64,000 nucleotides of DNA from Dactylonectria macrodidyma (lineage: Eukaryota; Ascomycota; Sordariomycetes; Hypocreales; Nectriaceae), in the NCBI GenBank assembly GCA_020744425.1, contig JAGMUV010000019.1:1240001-1304000 (forward strand), in the 5' to 3' direction. The notes under the pieces were generated by a model, which was not told where the DNA came from, ran no database searches, and worked only from the letters and a program-made list of their open reading frames with translations. How positions within the stretch are numbered: position 1 is the first letter of the stretch; each line of letters opens with the position of its first letter. The translations under genes and the position numbers were made by a program. This document shows, piece by piece, positions 11,025-21,062 of the stretch.

Positions 11025-12728
11025 AGAAGAGGCAAAACACCTCGTATAGCAAAAGCATATACAGAATTGATGGAGTTTGATGTCATTACAAGTACAATCC
11101 CTGCAGGTGTTGACCCCGAGCAGCCTTCCAAGTGCGTCAAGCCAAGTTCGCCGATGCTTCACTTCTACTACTTGGTGTGCTAGAGCAAGTGTACTACTTG
11201 GTGTGCTAGAGCAAGTGCGCCATAAAGTTGTCAGGATTCTCTCAGTCGGCCAAAGGTATAATAACTCCCCACTCACTTCCTAGAAACTCCGTCCTCGCCT
11301 CGAATCAGCATCATCAGCTAGAGAGACTCATAGCCGTAGACATCTCTAGCCGCGACTCTAGCTCTGAAGACTAACAATGCTGATGCTTCTTCTAATCTAC
11401 AGTCCTTTTTTTAAGTTGTCTTTCTTTTATAATATTAAGCGCAATCACGGCTTCTTATGAAGTTGAATTGCCGACGGGCTATCATTCTAGGCGGTATCGG
11501 AATTAGGTTGTAAACTTTTTTGTTCAAGTCCCGCGTTTTTCCTTTCATAATAGAGGCGTTGTGATTAGTTGACCAGAGGTCACGGATGACTTACTATTTA
11601 CCTGCCTATTAAACTTTCGTCTTTTATCTTATTTTCTTATTTTATTTCTTGGGGGGGGGGTTCGTGGCATTGAGCTTGGTTATCCGTATCTATAGTGCGT
11701 TGTTTGTGGCTATAGTCTGACGTGCTGTGGCCTTGCCTGTGGTAACACGCTGCCTATTGCAAGTGTGGCAACCTTAGTGTGGTAACCCATGCAAGGGCTG
11801 AAACAATGCTGAGCGCTGGCATCTGAGGTGATCACCTTATGCTCACCTCTGCTCAGGTTAAAGCGGCCACTGCTCAGACCCCGTACCTAATACGGATTCG
11901 GGACGTATGAATTTTCGGGGCAGACTATTGAGGTAGGTACCGGTTTATTACTTGTTTTAGCTACCGACCATTCAAGTACACATCTACTGAGTTTCTAGCT
12001 AATGCAAGTAGCTGGGTAGGGAAATTGCTTTTGCCTGCCTCGGCCGGAAGTGCGAGATGGAGCAGCAAGCAGCCAACGGCGGAATTCGGCCAAGGCCCGA
12101 CATTTGTCGACCTCGGCGGCCTTTCCGCTGTTGAAACCTTTTGAGGCGCATTGGCGGGATTGAGTTGCTGTGCCCGACGCAATCGCAGTCTCGAAACCAC
12201 CACTTGTGAAACTCTAGGATCTTGAAAGGGTTTAAAAAATATATATATGGAGAAACCAAGGATCTCCGTTCAATCTCGGGACTTGTCCCCCTCGTATTCA
12301 TGTGTTCTGCCGGGGGGTTGCTGTGCGTGCCCAATCAATCACTTTCAAATCGCAAACATCAGTCCATGTTCGCAGCTCTGTGCTCGGTATCACAGGACAG
12401 GGCAGATACCCATCTGTTAGCCCTTGGCTCAGTCTCTGCCGTGTTTGAATTATCGATTACCTTATGTAGGCGTTGAATGGGATTGTCCAATTAGATGCCG
12501 GAGTGCACATCGCAAGTTGCAAAGGAACGGATGACAGGCTCGGAAAGTTCGTGATGGGGACTCTCCAGTTACAACACCAACGAGTACACCGACGCAAGCA
12601 CAATACGCCATAATTACTCGACAAGGGGAGGGGCGCCATCAATACACACACATTCCAAGTTCGCGCTGTCTCCATGAGTACTACAAAAAGGAAACCCGCT
12701 GCATACTGGCTTGTGAACATCACAAAAA
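11025..12728. other. gene-free region
   Basis: No gene supported over 1.7 kb. Contains a 26-bp tandem duplication (11166-11217), a 10-G run (11651-11660) next to a T-rich stretch, and AGGTACC-type motifs near 11932-11943. Possibly an old degraded insertion, but no terminal repeats were found. Confidence 0.5.
11166..11217 (+). repeat. 26-bp tandem duplication, two copies
   Basis: Two exact adjacent copies of a 26-bp unit beginning TACTACTTGG, at 11166-11191 and 11192-11217. Non-coding context. Confidence 0.9.
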
Positions 12729-12821
12729 TGGAGATTGAGGGAATTGAACCCCCGACCTTTTGTAGGCCATCAGTCGCTAAGACAATGCAAAACAAACGTC
12801 ATACCCCTAGACCAAATCCCC
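12729..12821 (-). tRNA. tRNA-Ala(TGC), with a ~21-nt intron
   Basis: Read on the minus strand. The 7-bp acceptor stem (GGGGATT with AATCTCC) contains the G3:U70 pair that identifies alanine tRNA, with A73 discriminator. D arm GTC/GAC, anticodon stem TTTGT/ACAAA, 5-nt variable loop, T stem GGGGG/CCCTC with loop TTCAATT. The anticodon loop reads TTTGCA then an intron of about 21 nt then T, giving anticodon TGC; the intron sits at the canonical 37/38 position. A TTTTT Pol III terminator follows A73 directly. 72 nt when spliced. Confidence 0.93.
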
Positions 12822-13524
12822 TGGTTGATACAGATATGGCTCAGTATGAGGTTTATAAGCGGTTGGACATTAACTGTGGGCATACTGTGGGGCGGAATGG
12901 TTAGCTTCAAAGCTCATCCTACGTAGTAATGTAACTTGGAGTGCAAGTGGGTGGTTATGCTAAAAACAGGACAGCTGATGGACCCTCATGTTACAGATCA
13001 CCTTGGATTGGTAGGCATGATAGATAGACAACGTATTTCTTGTCAAAATTTCAAGCGAATGACAAGGTCATGAATGTAGCGTTGGGACAAAGTCAGCCCT
13101 ACACCCCACGTCCACCTGGCTACCAGACAACCACTCAGAGAAGTCACCCGAGCCTCTCGAATGCTACAGCCAAGATTAAGAACGCCAGTATCAGACAAGT
13201 CGAGAACCAATCCCATCAGGCGATACAAGGTAATGAGCCTTCCAAACCAACCAATCTTTCCAAACATCAAGACCCAAGTTAAAAGAGTGCCAGGTCGGAA
13301 ACTACTAACCCTGTTAGCCTTCTGCGCAGTGAGTCAACGGCGAGGACTCAGCCTCCACAGCGCTAAGCCAGTGCCTCCCGTGAGTCCTCAAGGCTGACAA
13401 GGCAGCCAGGCCACTGCAAGATCCAAGTACGAAATGCAAGAATATAAAACTGTTATTTCCTCCGAGTTTCGTCGCTGAAAACGTAAAACCTGAATAATCA
13501 GAAATCTAGGACTCATTTGGCAAG
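12822..13524. other. intergenic, no gene seen
   Basis: 5' flank of tRNA-Ala and promoter of the NADAR gene. Short open frames on both strands at 13040-13400 show no recognisable protein. Confidence 0.5.
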
Positions 13525-14296
13525 ATGCCTGATTCGTCGCCCCCCGGTCCGCTCTACTTCTGGAGAGAGACAGATAGCGAAACGGGATGGTTGTCGCAGT
13601 GGTACGACTGTCCATTTAAGGATGACGAGGATCCCAAGAAGACGTACAAGACGGCAGAGCAGTAAGTTGACGTCGAAGGGGCTAGTTCTGTATTGACTGG
13701 GCCCCTTATACTCATCCTAACCTCTCCCTTGCAGCTATATGATGCATCACAAGGCTCTCCTCTTCAACGACCCCAAGGTCGCCCTCGAGATCCTCCGCGC
13801 CGACCACCCGCGCAAGGTCAAGGCGCTGGGTCGCAAGGTGAAGGGCTTTGACAACGAGGTCTGGGACGCGCACCGGCGGGACATTGTGCGCCGCGGCAAC
13901 ATCCTCAAGTTCACCCGCGCCGTGTCCGAGGAGGGCTACCACAGAGGCACCGCGCCCAAGGGCAAAGGGGGCACCAAGCGCAAGCTTCTACCCCTCGAGG
14001 GCTCGCTAAAGGACATGCTGCTAGCCACGGGCGACAGGGACATTGTCGAGGCGAGCCCGTACGACTCCATCTGGGGCATCGGCTTCACGGCCGCCAACGC
14101 CGAGGCGGCCAGGGAGTCTTGGGGGCTGAACCTGCTAGGGCTGGAACTAATGGAGGTGAGGAAGATCCTGAGAGCTCAGGATCAAAAGGAGAAAGAAAAT
14201 GGCATGGTTGTCGAGGGGGGTAGTGAACCGGCGACAAAGAAGAAAAAGAGGGATGAGGAGAATGTGGAGGACAAGGGAAAGAAAGAAGACAATTAG
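13525..14296 (+). CDS. NADAR (YbiA-like, DUF1768) domain protein, 232 aa
   Basis: Exons 13525-13661 and 13735-14296, with a 73-nt intron (GTAAGT...TGCAG). The NADAR fold fills most of the protein. Visible signatures are N-terminal LYFWRE, then WLSQWYDCPF, the EHYMMHHKALLF helix created across the splice junction (Glu-His), KALGRKVKGFDNEVWDAHR, and C-terminal SPYDSIWGIGF with the LMEVR helix. NADAR proteins bind ADP-ribose-like ligands; members have been linked to riboflavin-pathway N-glycosidic bond cleavage and to removal of ADP-ribose from guanine in DNA. Which activity applies here is unknown. The last ~40 residues are a Lys/Glu-rich tail (KKKKRDEENVEDKGKKED) that could act as a nuclear localisation signal. 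The gene converges with Tim44. Confidence 0.9.
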
Positions 14297-14943
14297 AAGC
14301 CGAAAATAGGGGAATCGCAGGACGAGCGAAGCAGGATACACGAGTTTCCTTTATGTCAAAGGGCTAGAGTAAGACTAGAATGAACCAACAATACAGTCAT
14401 TATCTCTCCATCACGAAACCGTTCTCGTCGCCTATCCTTGTCAGTCCACGGAGTTCCAGAAAGCTTCTCTTAAAGCCATCCCTCAAAAAACGGGGGTCGC
14501 TTCACTTCAGTCTCGCACTAAATGGGATAGATCATCATTTGGCATTAATGTCGTGTGAGGTCAGACTCGGGGATTCCCTTGTCTGAATGTCTATGCCTTC
14601 CGCCCCCAGCCATGCATGATTCCTCCGCCGTGTGTCAACACATCGCATCCCCTATACATGAAGTAAATCGTACATACTAAAACCTCGGTTTCCCCTTCGA
14701 GGCAAGCAGAGCGGCGTGTTGTTTTTCCCTTTGGTGATATGATATGCAGCCCAAAAACCCCATCATTTCCCCCAGTCAGTTATTTTTTCGTCATGTAGGT
14801 CCTGGTATCTTCCACATGATTGTTCGTACTATACAGATATTAACACATGTAGCCCGGACCATGCCGCAGGTCGACCACGGTTCGTCTTTTTTTTTCCAAA
14901 CAAAGCACTCCCTGATATGACGCCGAATGTGAGCAGGCTCGGT
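14297..14943. other. intergenic between convergent NADAR and Tim44 genes
   Basis: 3' UTRs of both genes; no gene or strong repeat seen. Confidence 0.5.
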
Positions 14944-16644
14944 TTAGTACCAGTCTCGGCCACTCTTCTGCATCTCAATCAACCGCCATCCCCGCGTCTC
15001 GGGGTTGTTGACGTCCTCCGGTACTCGAGTGATGCCGATGGCGTACGTAACCAGCTGCACCTTGTCCTCCATGCCTGCCGCAAGCTGGTTGGATTTGGCG
15101 TTGCGATAGACGTGCACCTCCTGGGTGCGGCAGGTAATGATAAAGACGGGCACCTCACCGGGGTCCAACATGCGGGCCCGGAGAATGTCGACGTTTCGGA
15201 TGTCCAAGATACGTCCATCCGATTTCATACCGGCTTGGAGGTACTGCTTGGTCAAGGCCTCGTAAACCGAGTACTGGGCTGCCGACAGCCACAGCTTCAG
15301 AGTCTCTGTGTCTCCCTTTACGTAGGCATCCAAAACTTCGGGGAGGATGTACTCCCGGAGCTCCTGGAGGAAGGGTTCCACTTGGAATGCGGGATCCATA
15401 GATCGAAACTTCTTGATGACCATAGCAGTCTCATTCTCGGCGAAAAATCCGCCGATTGTGTCCGTAATACTTCGGGCAGTCGACACAAGAGGGTTTTCCG
15501 ACTCTTCATACTTGCCCTTCATGCTGAAAATTCCCTGGACAAACGAGCTCGTGTCCCGGAAATCTCTCCAAGCCTCCTTCCAGGCGGCGTCCTTGTGGAG
15601 CGTGACATTGGTGCCAGCCCTATCGCGCATTAGCAGGATAATCTCAACCTTCAATATTATCACAACTTACTCAGGATCTTCCTGCATGACCTCGCCACCC
15701 ATAGTACCACGCCGCTTATCTACAGCCTCTCGTCGTTTACGGCGCTCCTCCTTCTCAACCCAACCACCATATCGTGAAGAGCTGCCATCATCAATGACTT
15801 CCTTCACATTCTTGTAGGCTTCAGTTTGGCGGATGGGCTGGGTAGCCTTGTCCACGGCATCGCCGGTAACATTAGCAGCCTTTCGCACACCCTTAACGAC
15901 AGAGGTATCCCAAGTCCAAGCGGCACCCTTGCCAATGGCTCCGGCGGTGGTCTTAACGGCTCCTCCAACTGTGCCGGAAATAGCACCAGTCGACTTCTCG
16001 TAGGCTTCGCGAGCACGTCGAACCGACTCGCTCTCGGAAAATTGGTGAGCAGCTGCACCAATCTGCTTGGTCGACTCGTTCCACTCCGAAGACTTTTGGA
16101 ACTCAGTGTTCATGGTCTCCATGAATACCTGCCAAGGGGTCTTGTCACCATGAGGAGGGGGGGGAGGGAGATCTTCCTTCTTCTCCTGCTTGCCTTTTTC
16201 CTCGCCTTCCTTGCCGTCCTTGCCGTCCTTCTCATCTTTGCCCTCTTTTTCACCGTCCTCGGCCTCGGCGTTCTTCTTAGGCTCAGCCTCTTGGGACTTG
16301 GCCTCAGACTCGCTGTCGGCAACCTTCTTGTCCTGGGTCTCGGAGGGGGTCTTCTCCGACTTAGGCTTCTCCTCTTGAGCGAGCTGGCTAGAGGCGTGAA
16401 AGAGGCGAGATTGAACGGCGGGAGAGAAGTGGATTTCGGATGGGAGGAAAGAAGACCTCAGCGGCGACCTAATTGCGCCAGAGAGGGTTGATCCTTGTGA
16501 TCGGGCGACATCGCGGCCGGCATTCTGGGAGAGCTGAGAGGCTAATCGGCGGTACGCTGGGGTTCTGCCGGACGAGTTCAGGTGGACGGACACCCGGCAC
16601 AGGGCGTTTTCGGACTGCGCTGCCTTTCTCGCGAGGGAATTCAT
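14944..16644 (-). CDS. tim44: mitochondrial import inner membrane translocase subunit Tim44
   Basis: Peripheral matrix-side subunit that tethers mtHsp70 to the TIM23 channel and drives presequence protein import. Exons on the minus strand: 16644-15671 and 15619-14944, with a 51-nt intron (GTAAGT...GATAG) joining EDPE to AGTNVT. 549 aa, a normal length. Order of parts: an arginine/serine-rich mitochondrial presequence (about 1-60), a highly charged Glu/Lys low-complexity region (about 95-155) ending in PPPPPHGDKTPWQVFMETM, a central helical region with Gly/Ala TTAGAIGKGAAW repeats, then the C-terminal Tim44 domain (about 370-545) with the FRSMDPAF and DVNNPETRGWRLIEMQKSGRDWY ends. Divergent from uS11m with 258 bp between start codons. 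Confidence 0.96.
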
Positions 16645-16902
16645 GGTTGCAACAGCAAGGAAAGCCCTCCACAGAACACGATTGATCGTGGATCAAAGGG
16701 CGAGGGGAAAATAGAAGTGGAAGCCCGTGGAATGCGCGAGGAAATTTTGGTTCTGCGATCTCGGTTGCGGGCGGAAAGGCAGGCGGCGAACCGGCAAAGC
16801 CTCGGCAGAAAGGACTGCATCGGAGCTTCCATGCCGAGTACGCAAAAATCGGAGCACTCGATCCCTTCATGTCTGCAATTGCTCGAAGGCGATGCGTACA
16901 AG
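16645..16902. promoter_or_regulatory. bidirectional promoter between tim44 and mitoribosomal uS11m
   Basis: Only 258 bp separate the two divergent ATGs, and both products work in the mitochondrial matrix. The uS11m frame is open through the region to 16582, overlapping the Tim44 start, but the upstream translation lacks conserved character. Shared regulation is an inference. Confidence 0.6.
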
Positions 16903-17643
16903 ATGAGCCGCCCATTGACAAATCGCCTCACGGCGCAATCGCTCTTCCGGACGCCCCGAACAGCCTCGAATGCGCTGAGATGCCCTTTCCAGGCAGCTCG
17001 TCCGCTGTCGCACACCAGCGCCCGACGCGCGGATGATCCTCCTCCCCGCCCTCCTCCAGCTCCCCGGACAAGAGCCCCCCGACCCAACTCGGCCTCGCTC
17101 CTCGAAAACATGTACGGCACTCCACAGTCGCCATCTGCGGCTCAGCCGGGCCAGCCCAACGCCATGGCGAGTCTATCCCAAAGCCTCGTCTTCAAGGCCC
17201 TCGGCAAGGCCAACCCCAACTCGAGCCTTGAAGTTGGTGGTAGTCGGACGGTGCAGGCCAAGGAGGACGACCTGGAGCCATACCACTTCCACATCTACTC
17301 CCACAAGCACAACACACACATTACATGCACGAAACCCAACCGCGACCCCATCATCTCTCTCTCCTGTGGCAACATCGGATTCCGCAAGTCCCGCCGTGGT
17401 ACCTTTGACTCGGCCTACTCCCTGACGAAGTACATCCTAGAGCGGTTGATTCACAACGGATGGCCCATGAAGATTTCGCGGCTAGAGGTGGTGATGCGAG
17501 GCTTCGGCCAGGGACGAGAAGCGGCGCTCAAGGTGCTGATGAGCCCCGAGGGCAAAGTGCTGCGTGACAAAATTGTTCGTGTGGCCGATTCGACGAGAAT
17601 CAAGTTCGCCGGAACCAGAAGTGAAAAGCCGAGACGTCTGTAA
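16903..17643 (+). CDS. mitochondrial small-subunit ribosomal protein uS11m (Mrps18 type)
   Basis: Single exon, 246 aa. N-terminal mitochondrial presequence (MSRPLTNRLTAQSLFRTPRT, with a likely processing site near LSHTSARR), a Pro-rich linker, then the uS11 fold from about residue 125: YHFHIYSHKHNTHITCTKPN, ISLSCGNIGFRKSRRGTFDSAY, the helix YILERLIHNGWP, RLEVVMRGFGQGREAALKVL, and a basic C-terminus. uS11 lines the mRNA exit and platform of the small subunit. The start at MSRPL is chosen over the longer open frame because it gives a normal presequence; the upstream extension overlaps the Tim44 coding region. Confidence 0.92.
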   Translation: MSRPLTNRLTAQSLFRTPRTASNALRCPFQAARPLSHTSARRADDPPPRPPPAPRTRAPRPNSASLLENMYGTPQSPSAAQPGQPNAMASLSQSLVFKALGKANPNSSLEVGGSRTVQAKEDDLEPYHFHIYSHKHNTHITCTKPNRDPIISLSCGNIGFRKSRRGTFDSAYSLTKYILERLIHNGWPMKISRLEVVMRGFGQGREAALKVLMSPEGKVLRDKIVRVADSTRIKFAGTRSEKPRRL

Positions 17644-17907
17644 TCTCGGGCGGGATTACGGGGCTCGCGGTGGGATGGGAAAATTGAATGTACTATATAT
17701 GATGTACGAATGTACCATACAAATGAAAGCAGACCACAAATCCATTTGCGTAGAATTGTCTGAGAAAGAATGACTCGCTTCTGATTCAGAACCCCTTGGT
17801 ATCGTGGTGGCCCATTCCGAAAGCAGCGCCTGGCCCCAAACCCCATGACGCCAGTAAAGACAGTAATGCACCCTGAAGACTGATAGGAAACTACACAATC
17901 TGTCGTC

Positions 17908-18723
17908 TTATCGCCGGGGAGCTCTCTCGGCAGCGGGAAGTTGGCGTCCAGCAGCATCTCTTGCGGCTTGTTTTCCCTTCCCGCTGCCTCCACGCCTTCT
18001 CTCCCGCTCGCTATTCCAACCTTCGTCTTCGCTTCCGTCATTACTATCCGTCAATAAATGCGAACTGGAGTGGCGAAGCATCCGAGACCGCTCATCGGAA
18101 TCGTCATAGTCCCCGAGTAGCTCGCCGTCAGCGCCGTCATATTCAGGAGGCTCTATCCATTCTCGTGGGACGACGCAAGGTAATGCGACTCCGATGCTAG
18201 CAGCGCGGTTCAGCCAAGCAGGGCCAGGTTGGCCCGTGAGCTTCATGCAGAGGTATGATGTAAAGTGGTTGCAGTTATTAGTGAGGAGGTTGTAAGAGGT
18301 GCCGGGAAACTGGTCCGATGCAGATTTGAGGGTGGCCTCGATCTCTTCGTCGCTAGCGAGAGTGAACCCGTGGAGGATCTCGCAGCGAAAGGTACCTCCG
18401 GGAGGTTCGGTTTTGGGCTTCGTCCAGTACACTCCGGTCATGCCGCGATTCTCGTGGCCACCGTAAGCATATTCCTTGCCGTTGATGACGACACCGGTGT
18501 GAAGGAGCGAGGCGCCAACTGTCCACAAGACAGATGAGAGTCGGCCGGGCTATCAATTGCATACCAGTTAGCAAGGGGTCGATAAGACAGAAGCAGGCTG
18601 CATCGCGCGGTCGGGTTTACGCACTGGGAGGAGGTCGTAGACGTGGATAGTAATTTCGGTCTTTTGTAGGGACAGCGTAGTCCTGTGTCTGCTGATGGAC
18701 GAGCTGTTACTCTTTCGAGGCAT
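17908..18723 (-). CDS. PPPDE/DeSI-family deubiquitinating or deSUMOylating peptidase
   Basis: Exons on the minus strand: 18723-18625 and 18549-17908, with a 75-nt intron (GTGCGT...GATAG). 246 aa. PPPDE papain-fold domain at about residues 22-165. The join restores the family motif ITIHVYDLLPPGRLSSVLWTVG; the catalytic His is H50 in SLLHTGVVI and the nucleophile C126 in TNNCNHF. Family members cleave SUMO or ubiquitin conjugates; the exact substrate is not deducible. The C-terminal 80 residues are acidic then Arg/Ser-rich and look disordered, as is usual in fungal homologues. The first exon (MPRKSNSSSISRHRTTLSLQ) carries the first beta strand, so a start in the second exon would truncate the fold. 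Divergent from Ola1. Confidence 0.9.
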
Positions 18724-19540
18724 GGCTGTAGCTTCGAGTAGGCGGGCGTCAGTAAGCGCGTAAGGGTCGCCAAGAGGTTGCGATGCGTTGATGGGGTGCG
18801 ACGTCAGTGTCTTGCAAGGCCTTGTGAAGCGGGGCTAGCAAGCAGATGGAATACAGGCTTGAAGGAGAGAGAGAAGTGCAATTCGAAGGAGTATTATTAC
18901 AGCACCACGAACATGAGGAGATGATGTACAATACGGATACAAGGGTATTGAAAAGAAGAGATGGTCCAAATGCGGAGAGGTTTCTAGTTGTGCCTGATTC
19001 AAAGCCGCGCCTCAAACACCTCGGGCTATCACTTGATGCGAGCATGCGACGAGCGAAACCGTCTTTGGAATGCCAGTCAGAACGGGGACCTTTAGGTGGG
19101 AGGGAGTGGGCTGTGTTGCGTCAGCCAATGACGTTGTTGTTGCCCCCACAACCGGATTGTGCGTCGGATTAACAGTTCCTTCGGCTTCCGCCCAATCTGC
19201 CCCACCATGCCCAACCTCGCCAAACTATCAGGTGGGGGCGTCAAATTCTCATCTCGTCTCGCTTTTCTTGCAAGCTCTTCTCGTCGCAAACAAGAATCCT
19301 TCGTTCTTCCCTTTTTTCCTCTCCTCGGCGACTCTTCTAACTCGAAGCCGTCCAAGGCAACTGAGGTTGGCAGCAGCCAACCCCTCCTTCACCACGAAGA
19401 CCTTAACTTCCTCTTCGTTCTTCGCTTCTCTTCCTCACTTTTTCCCCCGCGCAGCCAGCTCTGCAGCTCTTGGGTTTACTCCAATCCCCCCGCATCTAGT
19501 CGCCTTCGTTCCCCGTCGCGGCTACGCAAAATCAAGAAAG
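18724..19540. promoter_or_regulatory. divergent promoter and long Ola1 leader
   Basis: 817 bp between the PPPDE and Ola1 start codons. The 3' half is pyrimidine-rich and stays open in the Ola1 frame from 19070, ending in an Arg/Tyr-rich segment directly before the Ola1 Met (see findings). Confidence 0.5.
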
Positions 19541-21062
19541 ATGCCTCCCAAGAAGGCCGTTGTCGAGGAGAAGATCCCACTGGGCCGGCCTGGTAACAAC
19601 TTGAAGAGTGGTATTGTGCGTCGCCTCCGTTGAGCTACAGGATGCTCCATGTGTGTCGATCTCCCTGGCTAATACCTCACAGGTCGGCTTGGCAAACGTC
19701 GGCAAATCCACTCTCTTCCAGGCCATTACCAAATCCAACCTTGGTAACCCAGCTGTATGAAGCCCCCTCGCCTCGCCGCCCTAGATTCGGGGTGCTGACA
19801 GCTCCAAGAACTTCCCCTATGCCACCATCGACCCTGAGGAAGCCCGTGTCATCGTACCTGATGACCGGTTCGACTGGCTTGTCGAAAAATACAAGCCCAA
19901 GTCGGTTGTCCCAGCCAACTTGACCGTCTATGATATTGCCGGTCTCACCCGTGGCTCTTCCACTGGTGCTGGTCTTGGAAACGCCTTCTTGTCCCACATC
20001 CGTGCTGTCGATGCCATCTTCCAGGTCGTTCGAAGCTTCGACGATGCCGAGATCATCCACATCGAGGGTGACGTAAACCCCACTCGAGATTTGGACATCA
20101 TTAGCGAAGAACTTCGACTCAAGGACATTGAGTTCGTTGAGAAGGCCCTCGAGAACCAGAAGAAGAAGACCCGCATGGGTGGCCAAAGTCTGGAGCTGAA
20201 GAAGGCCCGTCAAGAGCAGGAGACGATCGAGAAGATTCTCGCATGGCTCAATGATGGCAAGGATATCCGCAAGGGTAACTGGGGGCCCAAGGAAGTAAGT
20301 CTACACATTTCTTCTCGTAAGCTGCACGTCGTCTGCATGCCAACACCTCCTTTTCATGATGACAAAGGGCCAGTCGGCCTCAAATATAAACCCAGCTCGT
20401 CGATTGCCTCACTGGGGCTATGAGAACAAAAACCTACTCTGAAATCATTTTCTACATTCATTATCATTGGACCAATGTTGTGTGGTACACCCACTGACTC
20501 TGTTCTTCAGATCGAGGTTATCAACCCTCTGATGCTGCTTACCGCCAAACCCGTCGTCTACCTCGTCAACTTGTCTGAAAAGGACTTCATCCGCAAGAAG
20601 AACAAGCATCTTCCCAAGATTGCCGAGTGGATTAACGAGAATGCCAAGGGTGACCCCATCATTCCCATCTCCGTCGCTTACGAGTCTCGACTCACCCAGT
20701 TTGAGACTGAGGCTGAAGCGAAGGAGGAGATGAAGAACGTCGGCGCCGACTCTGTCCTGCCCAAGGTCATCACCCAGATGCGCAAGACGCTGCAGCTAGG
20801 CAGCTTCTTCACCGTTGGTCCGGATGAGGTCCGCCAGTGGACCATCCGTGTCGGCACGAAGGCTCCTCAAGCCGCTGGTGTCATTCACACTGACTTCGAG
20901 AAGACCTTCATTCAGGCTCTCGTTTTCAACTACAAGACCCTCCATGAGATGGGCGATGAGTCGGAGGTGAAGGCAAAGGGCAAAGTTATGACCAAGGGCA
21001 AGGAGTACGTCGTGGAAGACGGTGACATCCTGCACATCAAGGCCGGTGCTGCCAAGAGCTGA
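19541..21062 (+). CDS. ola1: Obg-like ATPase Ola1 (YchF family)
   Basis: Cytosolic P-loop ATPase of the TRAFAC YchF subfamily, linked to translation and stress responses. Four exons: 19541-19615, 19683-19754, 19809-20294, 20511-21062; introns of 67, 54 and 216 nt. 394 aa, exactly the usual eukaryotic length. G1 motif GLANVGKST at about 27-35, split from the N-terminus by intron 1; G3 DIAGL at 91-95; the variant G4 NLSEKD at about 231, the hallmark of the family's ATP preference instead of GTP-type NKxD; a coiled-coil insert between; C-terminal TGS domain from about residue 305 (FFTVGPDEVRQWTIRVG...VVEDGDILHIKAGAAKS). The third exon is taken to start at AAC after TCCAAG, restoring GNPANFPYATIDP. 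Intron 1 donor is GTGCGT. Confidence 0.95.

Noticed and set aside
16582..16902. N-terminal extension of uS11m
   Set aside because: The extension overlaps the Tim44 start region and lacks the presequence character found directly after the ATG at 16903.
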